DNA from: Rossellomorea aquimaris
GTDB taxonomy: Bacteria > Bacillota > Bacilli > Bacillales > Bacillaceae_B
Assembly: GCF_020172085.1 (NCBI RefSeq)
Contig: NZ_JAIVAT010000007.1
Span: 909,076 to 973,075 of the forward strand
Direction of reading: 5' to 3'
Length of the DNA: 64,000 nt
A program made the position numbers and the translations under genes. Each line of letters starts with the position of its first letter. The stretch's first letter is position 1. The notes below the pieces were generated by a model that was given only the letters and a program-made list of their open reading frames with translations, was not told the origin of the DNA and ran no database searches. This document shows, one piece after another, positions 40,950-51,267 of this stretch.

Positions 40950-41258
40950 ATGAAAAACACCTTGCACATTTATATGGAATACGAAATAAAGCAGAATCTA
41001 CAGTCTCGATATAAGCAAATTATGACCAGTATCGCAGAGACATTACCACAATATGATGCTTTCAATGTCCATTGGGAGAAAGCCGGAGACGAATCGAATC
41101 GCTACATTGAAACCTTTGTGGTTCCAACTGAATCCCATTTTCATGTGTTAAAACGTTTACGGATGTCCCGTCATCATTTATTATTTGGATTATTGGACGA
41201 ATGTATTTGTGGTGGATTGCAAGAAATAAACCTTTTATGCCTAAAAACAGGTCGCTAA
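40950..41258 (+). CDS. Conserved hypothetical protein between yfhP and mutY
   Basis: 102-residue soluble protein, divergent from yfhP. It shows a beta-alpha-beta-like pattern: LHIYMEYEIKQNLQSRYKQI, then a strand YIETFVVPTESHFHVLKRLR and a short Cys-containing end (ECICGGLQEINLLCLK). It resembles a ferredoxin-fold dimeric barrel monomer, which is only an impression. AAAGGAG at 40934-40940 supports the ATG. I do not recall this gene at the B. subtilis locus, so it may be lineage-specific. Confidence 0.6.
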   Translation: MKNTLHIYMEYEIKQNLQSRYKQIMTSIAETLPQYDAFNVHWEKAGDESNRYIETFVVPTESHFHVLKRLRMSRHHLLFGLLDECICGGLQEINLLCLKTGR

Positions 41259-41307
41259 TTAATTATTCCCTATTCAATGTAACATTTAACATCCTGGAGG
41301 TACAAAA

Positions 41308-42414
41308 TTGATAGAAGAACCATTGAAACATTTACAGACCATCAACAGTGAGGAATTTCAGAAAGATTTAATTTCATGGTTTTCGAGAGAACAGCGTGAC
41401 TTGCCGTGGAGGAAGGATCAGGACCCTTACAAAGTGTGGGTGTCGGAAATCATGCTTCAGCAAACGAGGGTGGATACGGTCATACCTTATTTTAACCGAT
41501 TCATAGAAAAGTTTCCTACCATAAATGCTCTTGCTTCTGCTGATGAAGAAGATGTCCTGAAAGCATGGGAAGGGCTTGGTTATTATTCCAGAGTCAGAAA
41601 TTTGCAGACTGCCGTTAAAGAAGTAAATGAAAAGTACGAAGGGGTCGTCCCTGATACCCCTAAGGAAATTTCTTCTTTAAAAGGAGTGGGACCGTATACG
41701 GCGGGGGCGATTTTAAGTATTGCATACAGTAAACCGGAGCCTGCTGTAGATGGAAATGTGATGAGAGTCTTTTCACGCATTCTCTCCATTTGGCTTGATA
41801 TCGCAAAGCCTTCTTCGAGAAAAGTGTTTGAAGAAGCGGTAAGGGACTTGATTTCCAAGGAAAATCCATCGTACTTCAACCAGGCATTGATGGAACTTGG
41901 TGCTTTGATTTGCACCCCGACATCACCTTCATGTCTTCTTTGTCCTGTGCGGGAACACTGCCAGGCTTTTGAAGAAGGAGTGCAAGCCGAACTTCCCGTT
42001 AAATCAAAGAAGAAATCTGCCCGCAAGCTCAATATGGCGGCTGCCGTGCTGTTCACTGAAGATGATCGGGTCGTGATTCATAAACGTCCATCTAAAGGGC
42101 TGCTCGCTAATTTATGGGAATTCCCTAATTTTGAAGTGGGGAATACTAGCAGTGGACGGAAGCAATTGCTTGATCTTATGGAAGAAGAATATGGAGTGGA
42201 TTGCTCTGTCAAGGCTGGTGTTGTGACAAAGATACAGCACATTTTCTCTCATATTGTTTGGGATATTGAAGTATATGTGGGATCAGTTGACAGTACTACC
42301 CTTGAAGGAACAGATCTTATGGCTGTTACCCAAGAGGAAATGGAGAAGTATGCTTTCCCTGTCTCACACCAAAAAATCTGGAAGGAAACAGGAGAAGGAA
42401 TATTACAGAAATAG
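41308..42414 (+). CDS. mutY: A/G-specific adenine glycosylase MutY
   Basis: 368-residue base-excision enzyme removing A opposite 8-oxo[20 protein letters not shown] near residue 45, helix-hairpin-helix [17 protein letters not shown], the catalytic Asp in [10 protein letters not shown], and the [4Fe-4S] ligands C-x6-C-x2-C-x5-C in [17 protein letters not shown]. The C-terminal NUDIX-like domain ([21 protein letters not shown]) recognises 8-oxoG. TTG start with CTGGAGG at 41294-41300. Confidence 0.95.
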   Translation: MIEEPLKHLQTINSEEFQKDLISWFSREQRDLPWRKDQDPYKVWVSEIMLQQTRVDTVIPYFNRFIEKFPTINALASADEEDVLKAWEGLGYYSRVRNLQTAVKEVNEKYEGVVPDTPKEISSLKGVGPYTAGAILSIAYSKPEPAVDGNVMRVFSRILSIWLDIAKPSSRKVFEEAVRDLISKENPSYFNQALMELGALICTPTSPSCLLCPVREHCQAFEEGVQAELPVKSKKKSARKLNMAAAVLFTEDDRVVIHKRPSKGLLANLWEFPNFEVGNTSSGRKQLLDLMEEEYGVDCSVKAGVVTKIQHIFSHIVWDIEVYVGSVDSTTLEGTDLMAVTQEEMEKYAFPVSHQKIWKETGEGILQK

Positions 42415-42444
42415 AAGGAAGCAGCGCGGACGGCTGCTTCCTTC
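42414..42444. terminator. Hairpin between convergent mutY and yfhS
   Basis: GAAGGAAGCAGC (42414-42425) and GCTGCTTCCTTC (42433-42444) form a 12-bp stem overlapping the mutY stop; no clear T tract. Confidence 0.6.
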
Positions 42445-42456
42445 AGTCATGTACAT

Positions 42457-42681
42457 TCAGTCGTAACTGATCTTTGTGCCATGAGTGTAATCAGCTTCTC
42501 CTCGCTTCAATCCACCCCGGTTTTCAATTTCTTCGACGATTTCCCGGTGAATAGATTGTCCTTCTGCGTTTAAATAGGGTACTATTTGTTGTAGTGAATG
42601 ATGAAAGAAAGCAAGTTCGCTTTCTTTCCATTCATCTTTCGAGATCATTGAAAGCTCGGTCATATCTCTGCCTACATACAT
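42457..42681 (-). CDS. yfhS: YfhS family protein
   Basis: 74-residue acidic, soluble protein (SKDEWKESELAFFHHSLQQI; EIENRGGLKRGEADYTHGT). Matches the YfhS position between mutY and fabL. A GGAGGAA ribosome site lies just upstream on the minus strand. Function unknown; in B. subtilis associated with sporulation. Confidence 0.82.
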   Translation of the reverse strand: MYVGRDMTELSMISKDEWKESELAFFHHSLQQIVPYLNAEGQSIHREIVEEIENRGGLKRGEADYTHGTKISYD

Positions 42682-42779
42682 AACTCATTCCTCCAATTAA
42701 CTGATATGTTCTTATTAGTTTGCTTGTTCAGGGTCTGTTTATGCCTTGGAGCAATTGGAAAATGAAATGGAAAGGATGA

Positions 42780-43529
<750 letters not shown>

Positions 43530-43554
43530 TGGAATGTTTTTCCTGAAATTGGTC

Positions 43555-43584
43555 GAATAGTGAAATCCACGCTTGGTTATCTTA
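43555..43584 (+). promoter_or_regulatory. Sigma-G type promoter of sspE
   Basis: GAATA (43555-43559), 18-nt spacer, TATCTTA (43578-43584), close to the sigma-G consensus GNATR-N18-CATNNTA, with T for C at the first -10 position. Confidence 0.5.
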
Positions 43585-43605
43585 ATAAGCGTGGAGGTGA
43601 TTACA

Positions 43606-43809
43606 ATGGCAAAACAACCAAACAAAACTCAATCTGGTACAAGCGTTCAACACGTGAAACAACAAAACGCTCAAGCTGGAGCGACTAACCAACAATACGG
43701 TACTGAGTTCGCTTCAGAAACAACTGCTGCACAACAAGTGAAGCAACAAAACCAACAAGCAGAAGCTAACAAAGCGAAAGCTTCTGGTAAATACGGTCAA
43801 CAACAATAA
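43606..43809 (+). CDS. sspE: Gamma-type small acid-soluble spore protein
   Basis: 67 residues with two imperfect Gln/Asn-rich repeats: VKQQNAQAGATNQQYGTEFA and VKQQNQQAEANKAKA, each followed by a GPR-type cleavage region (YGTEFASET). Gamma SASPs store amino acids for germination and do not bind DNA. GGAGGTGA at 43593-43600 precedes ATG 43606. Strong palindromic terminator downstream. Confidence 0.95.
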   Translation: MAKQPNKTQSGTSVQHVKQQNAQAGATNQQYGTEFASETTAAQQVKQQNQQAEANKAKASGKYGQQQ

Positions 43810-43826
43810 TTGAATTGTTCTTGACG

Positions 43827-43861
43827 GAAAAAGCACCCATTTAAATGGGTGCTTTTTCGTT
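43827..43861 (+). terminator. Terminator of sspE
   Basis: Perfect 32-bp palindrome (43827-43858) with GCACCCATTT/AAATGGGTGC core and flanking A and T runs. Confidence 0.93.
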
Positions 43862-44180
43862 TTTGGGGGGAGGATATGACCGGTTCAGGGGTAATTCTGT
43901 CTGAGAAAGCATGATAGGTTTTGAGAAAGTGCTCGATTGGAGGGGGAATGTCTTTTTTGAAGAGGGGTTGGAGGGTTTATTGCTTCTTTTTTATAGGAAT
44001 CGCGTCGTTTTTTTATTTTTTGCGTCATTCTGCAAGGCAATTCCGTCTTTTAACATACATGAAATCATCACCAACCCCACCACCTCTATCATTCACCTCG
44101 ACAAAACTTTCCCCATTGTGACAGAAGTAGTCAAAGGGTTTGTGAACTGAAGGGAGAATGTGTTAGGAGAGCTTGTTTAG
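43862..44180. other. Gap with no convincing gene
   Basis: Overlapping short plus-strand frames exist (for example 79 codons from 43911), but none has a good ribosome site, and the translations are low-quality Phe/Leu/Arg-rich sequence. No repeat or operator was recognised. It may carry the ygaB promoter. Confidence 0.5.
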
Positions 44181-44194
44181 AGGAGTTGGTTGAA

Positions 44195-44458
44195 GTGATA
44201 CAGCAGCGTTTTAATGAGTTGGTTACTGTGCAGTTGGAGACGATGGATAAGTTGCTATATCTTCAGTCCGAGATAGAGCGTTGCCAGGTGTTGGAGGAAG
44301 AATTGATCGAGCTTCAGGAGATGACAAAGGTAGAATCGATACAGAAGGAAATCCTCACTAAAAAGAGGGATCTCAAGGAAATCCAAAAAATCTTTCAAAA
44401 GCAAACCGATGAGGTGATTCGTTCTTATCAAAAGGAACAAAACGGAGTCACTACCTGA
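44195..44458 (+). CDS. ygaB: YgaB family coiled-coil protein
   Basis: 87 residues, almost entirely helical with heptad character (ETMDKLLYLQSEIERCQVLE, then ELIELQEMTKVESIQKEIL). It matches the YgaB family preceding ygaC in bacilli. GTG 44195 is favoured (AGGAG nine nucleotides upstream); TTG 44186 directly abuts that site. Function unknown. Confidence 0.8.
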   Translation: MIQQRFNELVTVQLETMDKLLYLQSEIERCQVLEEELIELQEMTKVESIQKEILTKKRDLKEIQKIFQKQTDEVIRSYQKEQNGVTT

Positions 44459-44507
44459 ACATTAACAGGTGTTCTGAGGAGAACACCCCCAGTTACTATC
44501 AATTTCG

Positions 44508-44550
44508 GGCCATTCTTAAGGATATTTTCTTTAAGGGTAGCCCTTTTGTT
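44508..44550 (+). terminator. Possible terminator after ygaB
   Basis: GGGC near 44508 pairs with GCCC before TTTTG near 44545, with CTTAAG/CTTTAAG supporting inner pairs. Moderately convincing. Confidence 0.5.
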
Positions 44551-44632
44551 TTAAATTTTCTGTGGAAACGTTATAATGATAAAATAGACAAGTATATATA
44601 AGGGTAATTTTGAAACGAAAGAAGGGGGTACG

Positions 44633-45163
44633 ATGGCGGTTCCCACTGAAGGAAAATCTGTACAAATACATAGCTTTAAGCATGACGGAAACATTCACCG
44701 AATCTGGAATGAGACGACTGTCCTGAAAGGGACGACGAATCAGATCATCGGTGGAAATGACCGGACGATGGTGACGGAGTCAGACGGAAGGACGTGGATG
44801 ACCCGAGAACCGGCCATTTGTTATTTTCATTCGGAGCTATGGTTCAATATTATTTGTATGATTCGTGAGGACGGTATTTATTATTATTGTAATTTAAGCT
44901 CACCATTTGTATATGATCATGAGGCGATCAAGTATATCGATTACGACCTCGATATTAAAGTGTTTCCCGACATGACCTATACCTTGCTTGATGAAGATGA
45001 GTATGAAGCTCATCGAAAATTATACGGTTATCCGGATGTGATCGATCACATCCTAAAGCGGAATGTCGAAAAGCTTGTTCGCTGGATCCGACAAAGAAAA
45101 GGTCCGTTTGCCCCGGATTTTATCGATATTTGGTACGAGCGTTATCTGACGCATAGGGGATAA
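44633..45163 (+). CDS. ntdP: Nucleoside tri-diphosphate phosphatase NtdP (YgaC, DUF402)
   Basis: 176-residue DUF402 protein with FomD-like beta barrel. Key segments are [20 protein letters not shown] near residue 22, [28 protein letters not shown], and the acidic metal-binding [13 protein letters not shown] with DEDEYEAH. Homologous enzymes hydrolyse nucleoside tri- and diphosphates with divalent metal. GAAGGGGG precedes the ATG. Synteny: ygaB-ygaC-ygaD. Confidence 0.88.
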   Translation: MAVPTEGKSVQIHSFKHDGNIHRIWNETTVLKGTTNQIIGGNDRTMVTESDGRTWMTREPAICYFHSELWFNIICMIREDGIYYYCNLSSPFVYDHEAIKYIDYDLDIKVFPDMTYTLLDEDEYEAHRKLYGYPDVIDHILKRNVEKLVRWIRQRKGPFAPDFIDIWYERYLTHRG

Positions 45164-45193
45164 CTGGACTTGAAAAATTGTATAAGTGTCAAT

Positions 45194-45294
45194 GGGCTGA
45201 CCTGGTAAGAAGCAACCTTCCCCTGATCGATTGTTAGGTCTTTATGGAGGAGACGCACTTCTTTCTATACAGGGTCACCCCTTTTTATTGGGGT
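45194..45294 (+). ncRNA. Candidate structured leader RNA / attenuator upstream of ygaD
   Basis: A closing helix pairs GGG-c-TGACC-TG (45194-45204) with CA-g-GGTCA-CCC (45270-45280), directly followed by CTTTTT. A second helix pairs GTAAGAAG (45205-45212) with CTTCTTTC (45258-45265). Inside lie a C-rich loop (CCTTCCCCTGA, 45216-45226) and a hairpin GTCT-TTATGGAGG-AGAC (45238-45254). An alternative hairpin, ACCCC (45277-45281) with GGGGT (45290-45294), is mutually exclusive with the closing helix. This terminator/antiterminator-like layout lies between ntdP and the ygaD start. Confidence 0.5.
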
Positions 45295-45330
45295 AAACTA
45301 AACATATACATCTTAGAAAGGAGTATTTGA

Positions 45331-47079
45331 TTGGATAGTATTAAACGGTACCTTCAGTTTGTCAAACCTTATAAATGGCAGATCATAGGTACATTAATCA
45401 TAGGTATCATCAAATTTACGATTCCCCTTCTGATTCCGATATTAATCAAATATGTCATCGATGATATTGTCGGAGCCAAAGGGTTAAGCGCTGATGAAAA
45501 GACGAGTCAGCTGCTCATGATCATGGGAATCATGCTCGTTCTGTTCCTGCTCGTCAGACCACCGGTGGAGTACTATCGGCAGTATTTTGCGCAGTGGACG
45601 GGAAACAAGATCCTGTATGACTTGAGGGACCATTTATTCTCACATATACAACGGCTCAGCTTTAAATATTATTCCAATACGAGGGCGGGAGAAGTCATCT
45701 CTAGGGTCATCAATGATGTGGAACAAACGAAGAATTTCGTCATCACAGGATTGATGAATCTTTGGTTGGACGCGGCTACCATTGTCATTGCCCTGTCCAT
45801 CATGTTCACGATGGATATTTCCCTCACCTTAGTATCTCTAATTGCCTTTCCTTTCTACGCTTTCTCTGTCCGGTATTTCTTCGGGAGGCTCAGGGGATTG
45901 ACGAGAGAACGCTCCCAGGCGCTTGCAGAAGTACAGAGTCATCTGCACGAACGGGTTCAGGGTATGGCTGTCATCAAAAGTTTTGCAGTGGAAGATTATG
46001 AACAAAAGCAATTCCAGGAGCAGAATAATAATTTCTTAACGAAGGCTTTAAAGCAGACAAGCTGGAATGCGAAAGCATTCGCAGTGGTCAATACCATTAC
46101 AGATATTTCACCTTTAATCATTATCGGTTATGCAGGTCTGCAGGTAATTGAAAAAGACCTTACCATTGGTACAATGGCTGCCTTTATTGCATATATCGAC
46201 CGTCTGTACGGACCGCTCAGACGACTGGTGAACTCTTCTACAACCTTGACTCAATCGATTGCTTCCATGGATCGAGTGTTTGAGTTCATGGATGAAAAGT
46301 ATGATATTGACGATGATCCGGGAGCCGTTCCTTGTAATAATGTTCGTGGGGATATCACGTTTAACAATGTCTCGTTCCGTTACGAATCAGATGAAGACAG
46401 AGTACTCCGCAACCTTAATTTGGACATTAAAACGGGAGAAACTGTTGCATTGGTCGGAATGAGCGGTGGAGGAAAATCATCCTTGGTCAGCCTGATTCCA
46501 CGCTTTTATGATGTGACGGAAGGTGAAATCCTTTTAGACGGTACGGACATCAGGAGATTTCAGGTCAGGTCGTTGCGGGATAATATCGGAATGGTGTTAC
46601 AAGACAATATCCTCTTTAGTGAATCCGTCAAAATGAATATTAAGTTCGGTAATCCCCTGGCGACGGATGAAGAGGTCATAGAGGCGGCGAAAGCGGCAAA
46701 TGCCCATGAGTTCATCATGAAACTGCCTCAAGGGTATGACACCCGTGTTGGAGAACGCGGTGTGAAGCTGTCCGGCGGTCAGAAGCAAAGGGTGGCAATC
46801 GCACGGGTATTCTTAAAGAATCCACCGATCCTTATCCTGGATGAAGCGACATCTGCCCTAGATTTAGAAAGTGAACATCTCATCCAGGAGTCTCTTGAAA
46901 TCCTGGCAAAAGACCGGACAACCTTCATCGTGGCCCATCGCCTGTCGACGATCACCCACGCGGACCGAATCATCCATATGGAACATGGGGAAGTTGTCGA
47001 AATGGGAACACATGAAGAGTTGATGGCAAAGCAAGGTCACTACTACAAACTCTTCCAGGTACAGCAGCTTGACCAATAG
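45331..47079 (+). CDS. ygaD: ABC transporter ATP-binding/permease protein YgaD
   Basis: 582-residue half-transporter exporter. Residues 1-310 form six helices of the ABC exporter type I membrane domain. The ATPase has Walker [11 protein letters not shown] near residue 373, Q-loop [13 protein letters not shown], signature [17 protein letters not shown], Walker [12 protein letters not shown] and switch VAHRLSTI. It resembles MsbA/LmrA-like lipid or drug exporters; it would function as a homodimer. TTG start with AAAGGAG at 45317-45323. A structured leader precedes it. Confidence 0.92.
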   Translation: MDSIKRYLQFVKPYKWQIIGTLIIGIIKFTIPLLIPILIKYVIDDIVGAKGLSADEKTSQLLMIMGIMLVLFLLVRPPVEYYRQYFAQWTGNKILYDLRDHLFSHIQRLSFKYYSNTRAGEVISRVINDVEQTKNFVITGLMNLWLDAATIVIALSIMFTMDISLTLVSLIAFPFYAFSVRYFFGRLRGLTRERSQALAEVQSHLHERVQGMAVIKSFAVEDYEQKQFQEQNNNFLTKALKQTSWNAKAFAVVNTITDISPLIIIGYAGLQVIEKDLTIGTMAAFIAYIDRLYGPLRRLVNSSTTLTQSIASMDRVFEFMDEKYDIDDDPGAVPCNNVRGDITFNNVSFRYESDEDRVLRNLNLDIKTGETVALVGMSGGGKSSLVSLIPRFYDVTEGEILLDGTDIRRFQVRSLRDNIGMVLQDNILFSESVKMNIKFGNPLATDEEVIEAAKAANAHEFIMKLPQGYDTRVGERGVKLSGGQKQRVAIARVFLKNPPILILDEATSALDLESEHLIQESLEILAKDRTTFIVAHRLSTITHADRIIHMEHGEVVEMGTHEELMAKQGHYYKLFQVQQLDQ

Positions 47080-47085
47080 CATTGT

Positions 47086-47132
47086 AAGTCATGACTTATC
47101 ACAATTTTCGTGATAAAAGTCATGACTTTTTT
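47086..47132 (+). terminator. Intrinsic terminator of ygaD
   Basis: AAGTCATGACTTATCAC (47086-47102) pairs with GTGATAAAAGTCATGACTT (47110-47128) with a small bulge; T run follows. The gap continues to the app promoter without another gene. Confidence 0.88.
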
Positions 47133-47269
47133 TGTGTTTCCAAAAAACATATCAAACTTATTTCAGGTGTGACATGAGTATCGTAGGACTAAATAACTTT
47201 ATCTGGAAGGAATGAACAGGTTAATTGGACATATATTGAATTGAGTTAGGAATATCGACTTTGTGTAGA

Positions 47270-47314
47270 AAAATTCTGAAAATGGATTGCAACATTTGTA
47301 ACATCTTGTATAAT
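47270..47314 (+). promoter_or_regulatory. app operon promoter with CodY-like site
   Basis: TTGCAA (47287-47292), 16-nt spacer, TATAAT (47309-47314). Just upstream, AAAATTCTGAAAATG (47270-47284) matches the CodY consensus AATTTTCWGAAAATT at 12 of 15 positions. CodY repression of peptide uptake in rich medium is expected. Confidence 0.65.
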
Positions 47315-47386
47315 AAGAAACATATAAAAATTTAGAAAATAAGCACTATTAAGAAAAGAGAGATAGTTCATAAGAGGAGGATTTGA

Positions 47387-48403
47387 ATGAGCGAACAGCG
47401 TCCTTTACTGAAAGTGGAAGATTTAAGGACCTCCTTTTTTACGGATGATGGAGAAGTTCCTGCAGTCGATGGAGTCAGTTTTCATGTGAATGAAGGGGAG
47501 GTTCTCGGGATCGTCGGGGAGAGTGGATGTGGAAAAAGTGTTACATCCCTATCCATCATGGGTCTCGTACCGAATCCACCGGGGAAAGTTGTAGGTGGGA
47601 AGATCCTTTATAAAGATGAAGATCTGACACAAGCATCCGAGAAACGGATGAGGGATATCCGGGGAAATGATATAGCGATGATTTTCCAAGAACCGATGAC
47701 ATCGTTAAACCCTGTTTTTACCATAGGTGATCAATTAATTGAAGCAATACGAATACATACGAAGGTTGGAAAGAAACAAGCAAGAGATAAAGCTGTAGAT
47801 ATTATGAAAATGGTCGGACTGCCGAGAGCGGAGGAATTGATAAAGGAATATCCTCATCAATTATCCGGTGGGATGAGACAAAGGGTCATGATTGCCATGG
47901 CGATGGTATGCGACCCCCGCGTCCTGATTGCAGACGAACCGACAACGGCACTGGACGTGACGATCCAGGCCCAGATATTAAAGCTGATGAAGAGGCTGAA
48001 TAAAGAGCTGAATACAGCGGTACTTCTGATCACACATGATCTGGGAGTCGTTGCTGAAACGTGTGAACGGGTAGTCGTTATGTACTCAGGCAAGGTGGTG
48101 GAGGAGGGGACCGTAGAAGAAATCTTCAAGAACCCTCAACATCCTTACACCAAAGGTCTGATACAGTCCGTACCTGATATGCGTATTAAACAACAGCGAT
48201 TACATTCGATTCAGGGGAATGTTCCGAAACCGGGGTCCATTAAGACTGGGTGCCGTTTTGCAGCACGCTGTGATTCAGCATTCGATCGCTGCTTAGTGGA
48301 AACACCTGAATTATATGAAACATCACAAGGACATTGCACACGATGCTTCCTGTTCGATGAAGTGGAGGAGGGAGTTTATGACGGAACCGTTGCTAAAGGT
48401 TGA
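47387..48403 (+). CDS. appD: Oligopeptide ABC transporter ATP-binding protein (AppD/OppD)
   Basis: 338-residue ATPase of the peptide/nickel family. Walker A GESGCGKS near residue 46, [15 protein letters not shown] signature, Walker [15 protein letters not shown], switch [11 protein letters not shown], and the C-terminal oligopeptide domain with Cys-rich [15 protein letters not shown] typical of OppD. It is first in the order D-F-A-B-C, which is that of the B. subtilis app operon rather than opp (A-B-C-D-F); the symbol rests on this order and family similarity. Confidence 0.88.
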   Translation: MSEQRPLLKVEDLRTSFFTDDGEVPAVDGVSFHVNEGEVLGIVGESGCGKSVTSLSIMGLVPNPPGKVVGGKILYKDEDLTQASEKRMRDIRGNDIAMIFQEPMTSLNPVFTIGDQLIEAIRIHTKVGKKQARDKAVDIMKMVGLPRAEELIKEYPHQLSGGMRQRVMIAMAMVCDPRVLIADEPTTALDVTIQAQILKLMKRLNKELNTAVLLITHDLGVVAETCERVVVMYSGKVVEEGTVEEIFKNPQHPYTKGLIQSVPDMRIKQQRLHSIQGNVPKPGSIKTGCRFAARCDSAFDRCLVETPELYETSQGHCTRCFLFDEVEEGVYDGTVAKG

Positions 48404-49343
48404 GAACCTTAAGAAACATTTTCCTATCACAGGCGGCATATTGGGACGACCTGTCAGCTCGGTGAAAGCGGTGGATGGGGTTTCCTTCACCGTCAATAAA
48501 GGAGAAACACTAGGTATCGTAGGAGAAAGTGGTTGTGGAAAGTCGACGACCGGCAGGATGCTCATGAGACTCATCGATCCATCTGACGGAAAGGTCACAT
48601 TTGAGGACAGGGAGCTTACGAGTCTATCAAACTCGGAGATGAGGAAAATTCGCAGGGAAATGCAGATGGTCTTTCAAGATCCGTTTGCATCGTTGAACCC
48701 AAGGCATACCGTAGAAAAGATTCTTGAAGAACCTTTGAAGGTTCATGGAATGGGGTCTGCCAAGGAAAGAAAAGAAAGGGTTCACGAACTCCTCAATATC
48801 GTAGGGTTAAGTAGCTACCATGCCAAACGCTATCCCCATCAATTCAGTGGGGGGCAAAGGCAGCGTATCGGGATTGCAAGGGCACTTATGACAAAGCCGA
48901 AGCTTATCATAGCCGATGAACCAGTATCGGCCCTTGATGTATCGATTCAATCCCAAGTATTGAATTTAATGCAGGATTTACAAAAAGAATTCGGACTCAC
49001 CTATATTTTCATCGCGCATGATCTGGGTGTAGTCAGGCATATAAGTGACCGAGTGGGTGTGATGTATCTCGGGAAAATGGTGGAGCTGAGTGATAGTGAA
49101 AACCTGTATGAAAAGCCGCTTCATCCATACACCCAGGCACTCCTTTCAGCGGTTCCGGTGCCGGATCCCGATTTCGAAAGGGATACGATCCTTTTACAGG
49201 GGGACATTCCGAGTCCTTCCAATCCACCGAGTGGATGTACATTCCATACCAGGTGCCCGCATGCCACAGACATGTGTAAGCAGAAGGTACCTGAATTCAA
49301 GGAACACCAACCAGGGCATTATGTAGCTTGCCATCTTTACTAA
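48378..49343 (+). CDS. appF: Oligopeptide ABC transporter ATP-binding protein (AppF/OppF)
   Basis: 321-residue partner ATPase. Walker [18 protein letters not shown], signature [16 protein letters not shown], Walker [17 protein letters not shown], and C-terminal [16 protein letters not shown]. Start at ATG 48378 follows GAGGAGGGA; the first 26 nt overlap the end of appD. With AppD it energises the peptide permease AppBC. Confidence 0.9.
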   Translation: MTEPLLKVENLKKHFPITGGILGRPVSSVKAVDGVSFTVNKGETLGIVGESGCGKSTTGRMLMRLIDPSDGKVTFEDRELTSLSNSEMRKIRREMQMVFQDPFASLNPRHTVEKILEEPLKVHGMGSAKERKERVHELLNIVGLSSYHAKRYPHQFSGGQRQRIGIARALMTKPKLIIADEPVSALDVSIQSQVLNLMQDLQKEFGLTYIFIAHDLGVVRHISDRVGVMYLGKMVELSDSENLYEKPLHPYTQALLSAVPVPDPDFERDTILLQGDIPSPSNPPSGCTFHTRCPHATDMCKQKVPEFKEHQPGHYVACHLY

Positions 49344-49391
49344 AGCGGCAAGTCTCATAAGTATATAAACATTATTCAGGAGGGGATTTAG

Positions 49392-51008
49392 TTGAGGAAA
49401 AAGAGCTGGTCAATTTTAATGCTGCTCATCCTGCTCGTATCATCCGTACTTTACGGATGCGGAGGAGATGAAAAATCTTCAGGGAACAGCGGCGACAGTG
49501 GAGATAAGGGAGATCCTAAAGTACTGATCTTTGGTCGCGGAGGAGACTCTGTTGGACTTGATCCAGGAACAGTAACCGACGGTGAATCATTTAAAGTAAC
49601 AAAGAACATCTTCGAAACACTTGTGAAATTCGGAGAACAGGATACAGAAGTAAACCCGGGATTAGCTGAAAAGTGGGAAGTATCCGAGGATGGTCTGACG
49701 TATACATTCATGCTGCGTGAAGGCGTGAAATTCCAGGATGGCACTGATTTCAACGCAGATGCCGTTGTGAAGAACTTCGAACGCTGGATGAACGGGAATG
49801 CAGATCAATTCCCATATTACGGTTCCATGTTTGGTGGTTTTAAAGCTGATGAAGGTCATGTTATCAAAGAAGTGAAAGCTACTGATGATATGACGGTTGA
49901 ATTCGTATTAAAGCGTCCTCAAGCTCCATTCTTAAAGAATGTTGCCATGAGTCCTTTCGCTATCGTAAGTCCTAAAGCAATTGATGAATTAGGAGAAAAG
50001 CTTGCTGAAACACCGACAGATGCAGGGACAGGTCCTTTCAAATTTGTTGAGTGGAAGCGTAATGACAAAATCGTACTAGAGAAAAACGAAGACTACTGGA
50101 ACAAAGATTTACCAAAGTTAGATCAAGTCGTATTCAAATCGATTCCTGAAAACTCAGCTCGTCTGAATGCACTGATTTCTGGTGAAATCGACCTTGCTGA
50201 TGGAGTAAATCCGAGTGATGCGAGTAAAGTTGAGGGTGATGACAACCTGCAATTATTCGAACGTCCGTCTATGAACGTTGGATACTTAGGTTTGACATCT
50301 ACTCGTAAACCTTTTGATGATCCTAAAGTACGTCAAGCAATCAACTATGCAATCAACAAGCAAGAAATCATTGATGCTTTCTTCGAAGGAAAAGCAGAAA
50401 TGGCGAAAAACCCGATGCCTCCAGTAATCGGTGGATACAATGAAGATATCGAGCCTTATGAATACAATCCTGAAAAAGCGAAAGAACTTCTTGCTGAAGC
50501 AGGTCATAAGGATGGATTTGAAATGGAACTATGGGCTATGCCTGTACCTCGTCCATATATGCCTGACGGTCAAAAAGTAGCAGAAGCAATTCAAGCGGAT
50601 TTAGCTGAAGTAGGAGTTAAAGCGAAAATCGTATCTTACGAGTGGGCTACTTATCTTGAAAAGGCGAAAAACGGAGAAGCAGACGCATTCTTACTTGGTT
50701 GGACAGGGGATAATGGAGACGCAGATAACTTCCTATATGTCCTTCTTGACCAAGACAATATCGGAAGCAACAACTACTCTTACTACAAAAACGATGAGGT
50801 ACACAAAATCCTGATCGATGCTCAAACAGAAGTAGATCCAGCAAAACGTGAAGAGCTGTACAAGAAAGCACAGGAAATCATCCATGAGGATGCTCCGTGG
50901 GTACCACTTGCTCACTCTACACCACTACTTGCAGGAAGCGCTGCACTTAAAAACTTCAAACCGCATCCAACTGGTTCCGACTGGTTAGGCGCAGTTGACA
51001 TGGAGTAA
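49392..51008 (+). CDS. appA: Oligopeptide-binding lipoprotein (AppA/DppE-like)
   Basis: 538-residue SBP family 5 protein. Signal peptide with lipobox LYGC, Cys23. The mature N-terminus is Gly/Ser/Asp-rich linker, then GRGGDSVGLDPGTVTDGESF and the family motif GLAEKWEVSEDGLTYTFMLREGVKF. Middle YLGLTSTRKPFDDPKVRQAINYAI and a long peptide-binding lobe. It captures extracellular peptides for AppBC. TTG start with AGGAGGGG upstream. Codon use here is AT-richer and more biased than in neighbouring genes, suggesting high expression. Confidence 0.9.
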   Translation: MRKKSWSILMLLILLVSSVLYGCGGDEKSSGNSGDSGDKGDPKVLIFGRGGDSVGLDPGTVTDGESFKVTKNIFETLVKFGEQDTEVNPGLAEKWEVSEDGLTYTFMLREGVKFQDGTDFNADAVVKNFERWMNGNADQFPYYGSMFGGFKADEGHVIKEVKATDDMTVEFVLKRPQAPFLKNVAMSPFAIVSPKAIDELGEKLAETPTDAGTGPFKFVEWKRNDKIVLEKNEDYWNKDLPKLDQVVFKSIPENSARLNALISGEIDLADGVNPSDASKVEGDDNLQLFERPSMNVGYLGLTSTRKPFDDPKVRQAINYAINKQEIIDAFFEGKAEMAKNPMPPVIGGYNEDIEPYEYNPEKAKELLAEAGHKDGFEMELWAMPVPRPYMPDGQKVAEAIQADLAEVGVKAKIVSYEWATYLEKAKNGEADAFLLGWTGDNGDADNFLYVLLDQDNIGSNNYSYYKNDEVHKILIDAQTEVDPAKREELYKKAQEIIHEDAPWVPLAHSTPLLAGSAALKNFKPHPTGSDWLGAVDME

Positions 51009-51020
51009 TAAGCAACAAAC

Positions 51021-51053
51021 CAAAGGGGAGACATCGCAGATTTCTCCCCTTTG
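51021..51053 (+). terminator. Hairpin between appA and appB
   Basis: CAAAGGGGAGA (51021-51031) with TCTCCCCTTTG (51043-51053). It lacks a T tract, so it is more likely an mRNA-stabilising or partial-termination hairpin after the binding-protein gene. Confidence 0.65.
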
Positions 51054-51060
51054 TACATAG

Positions 51061-51220
51061 AAAAGCGGAGGGGCTTTGCCCAGAGGCGACAAGTATAAGG
51101 CAAGTCCACCGGAAAGGCGCCTTTTGCCTTTTTGGTGGGCTGGACTTATGACCTCGAGCCTCTAAGCCCCGCAGCTGGACAAGAAGAAAAGCGGAGCCGA
51201 CTGTTCAGCACCGACAAGCA
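51061..51220. repeat. Structured intergenic repeat with second, truncated copy
   Basis: Element 51061-51180 starts AAAAGCGGAGGGGCTTTGCC and ends near GCCCCGCAGCTGGAC. Nested inverted pairs are visible (GGGGCTT/AAGCCCC, AGAGGC/GCCTCT, AAGTCCA/TGGACTT) around GGCGCCTTTTGCC. A second copy of only the 5' end (AAAAGCGGAGCCGACTGTTC, then AGCACCGACAAGCA) occupies 51187-51220. It resembles a common Bacillaceae intergenic repeat, here inserted inside an operon between appA and appB. Confidence 0.75.
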
Positions 51221-51267
51221 TTATTATTCTATCGAAATCAGAATCTCCACATAGAGAGGTGAACATG

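Noticed and set aside
43911..44150. 79-codon plus-strand frame between sspE and ygaB
   Set aside because: No ribosome site, atypical composition, and an overlapping alternative frame of similar length.
47500..49300. Antisense frames within appD and appF
   Set aside because: Shadows of conserved ABC ATPase genes.
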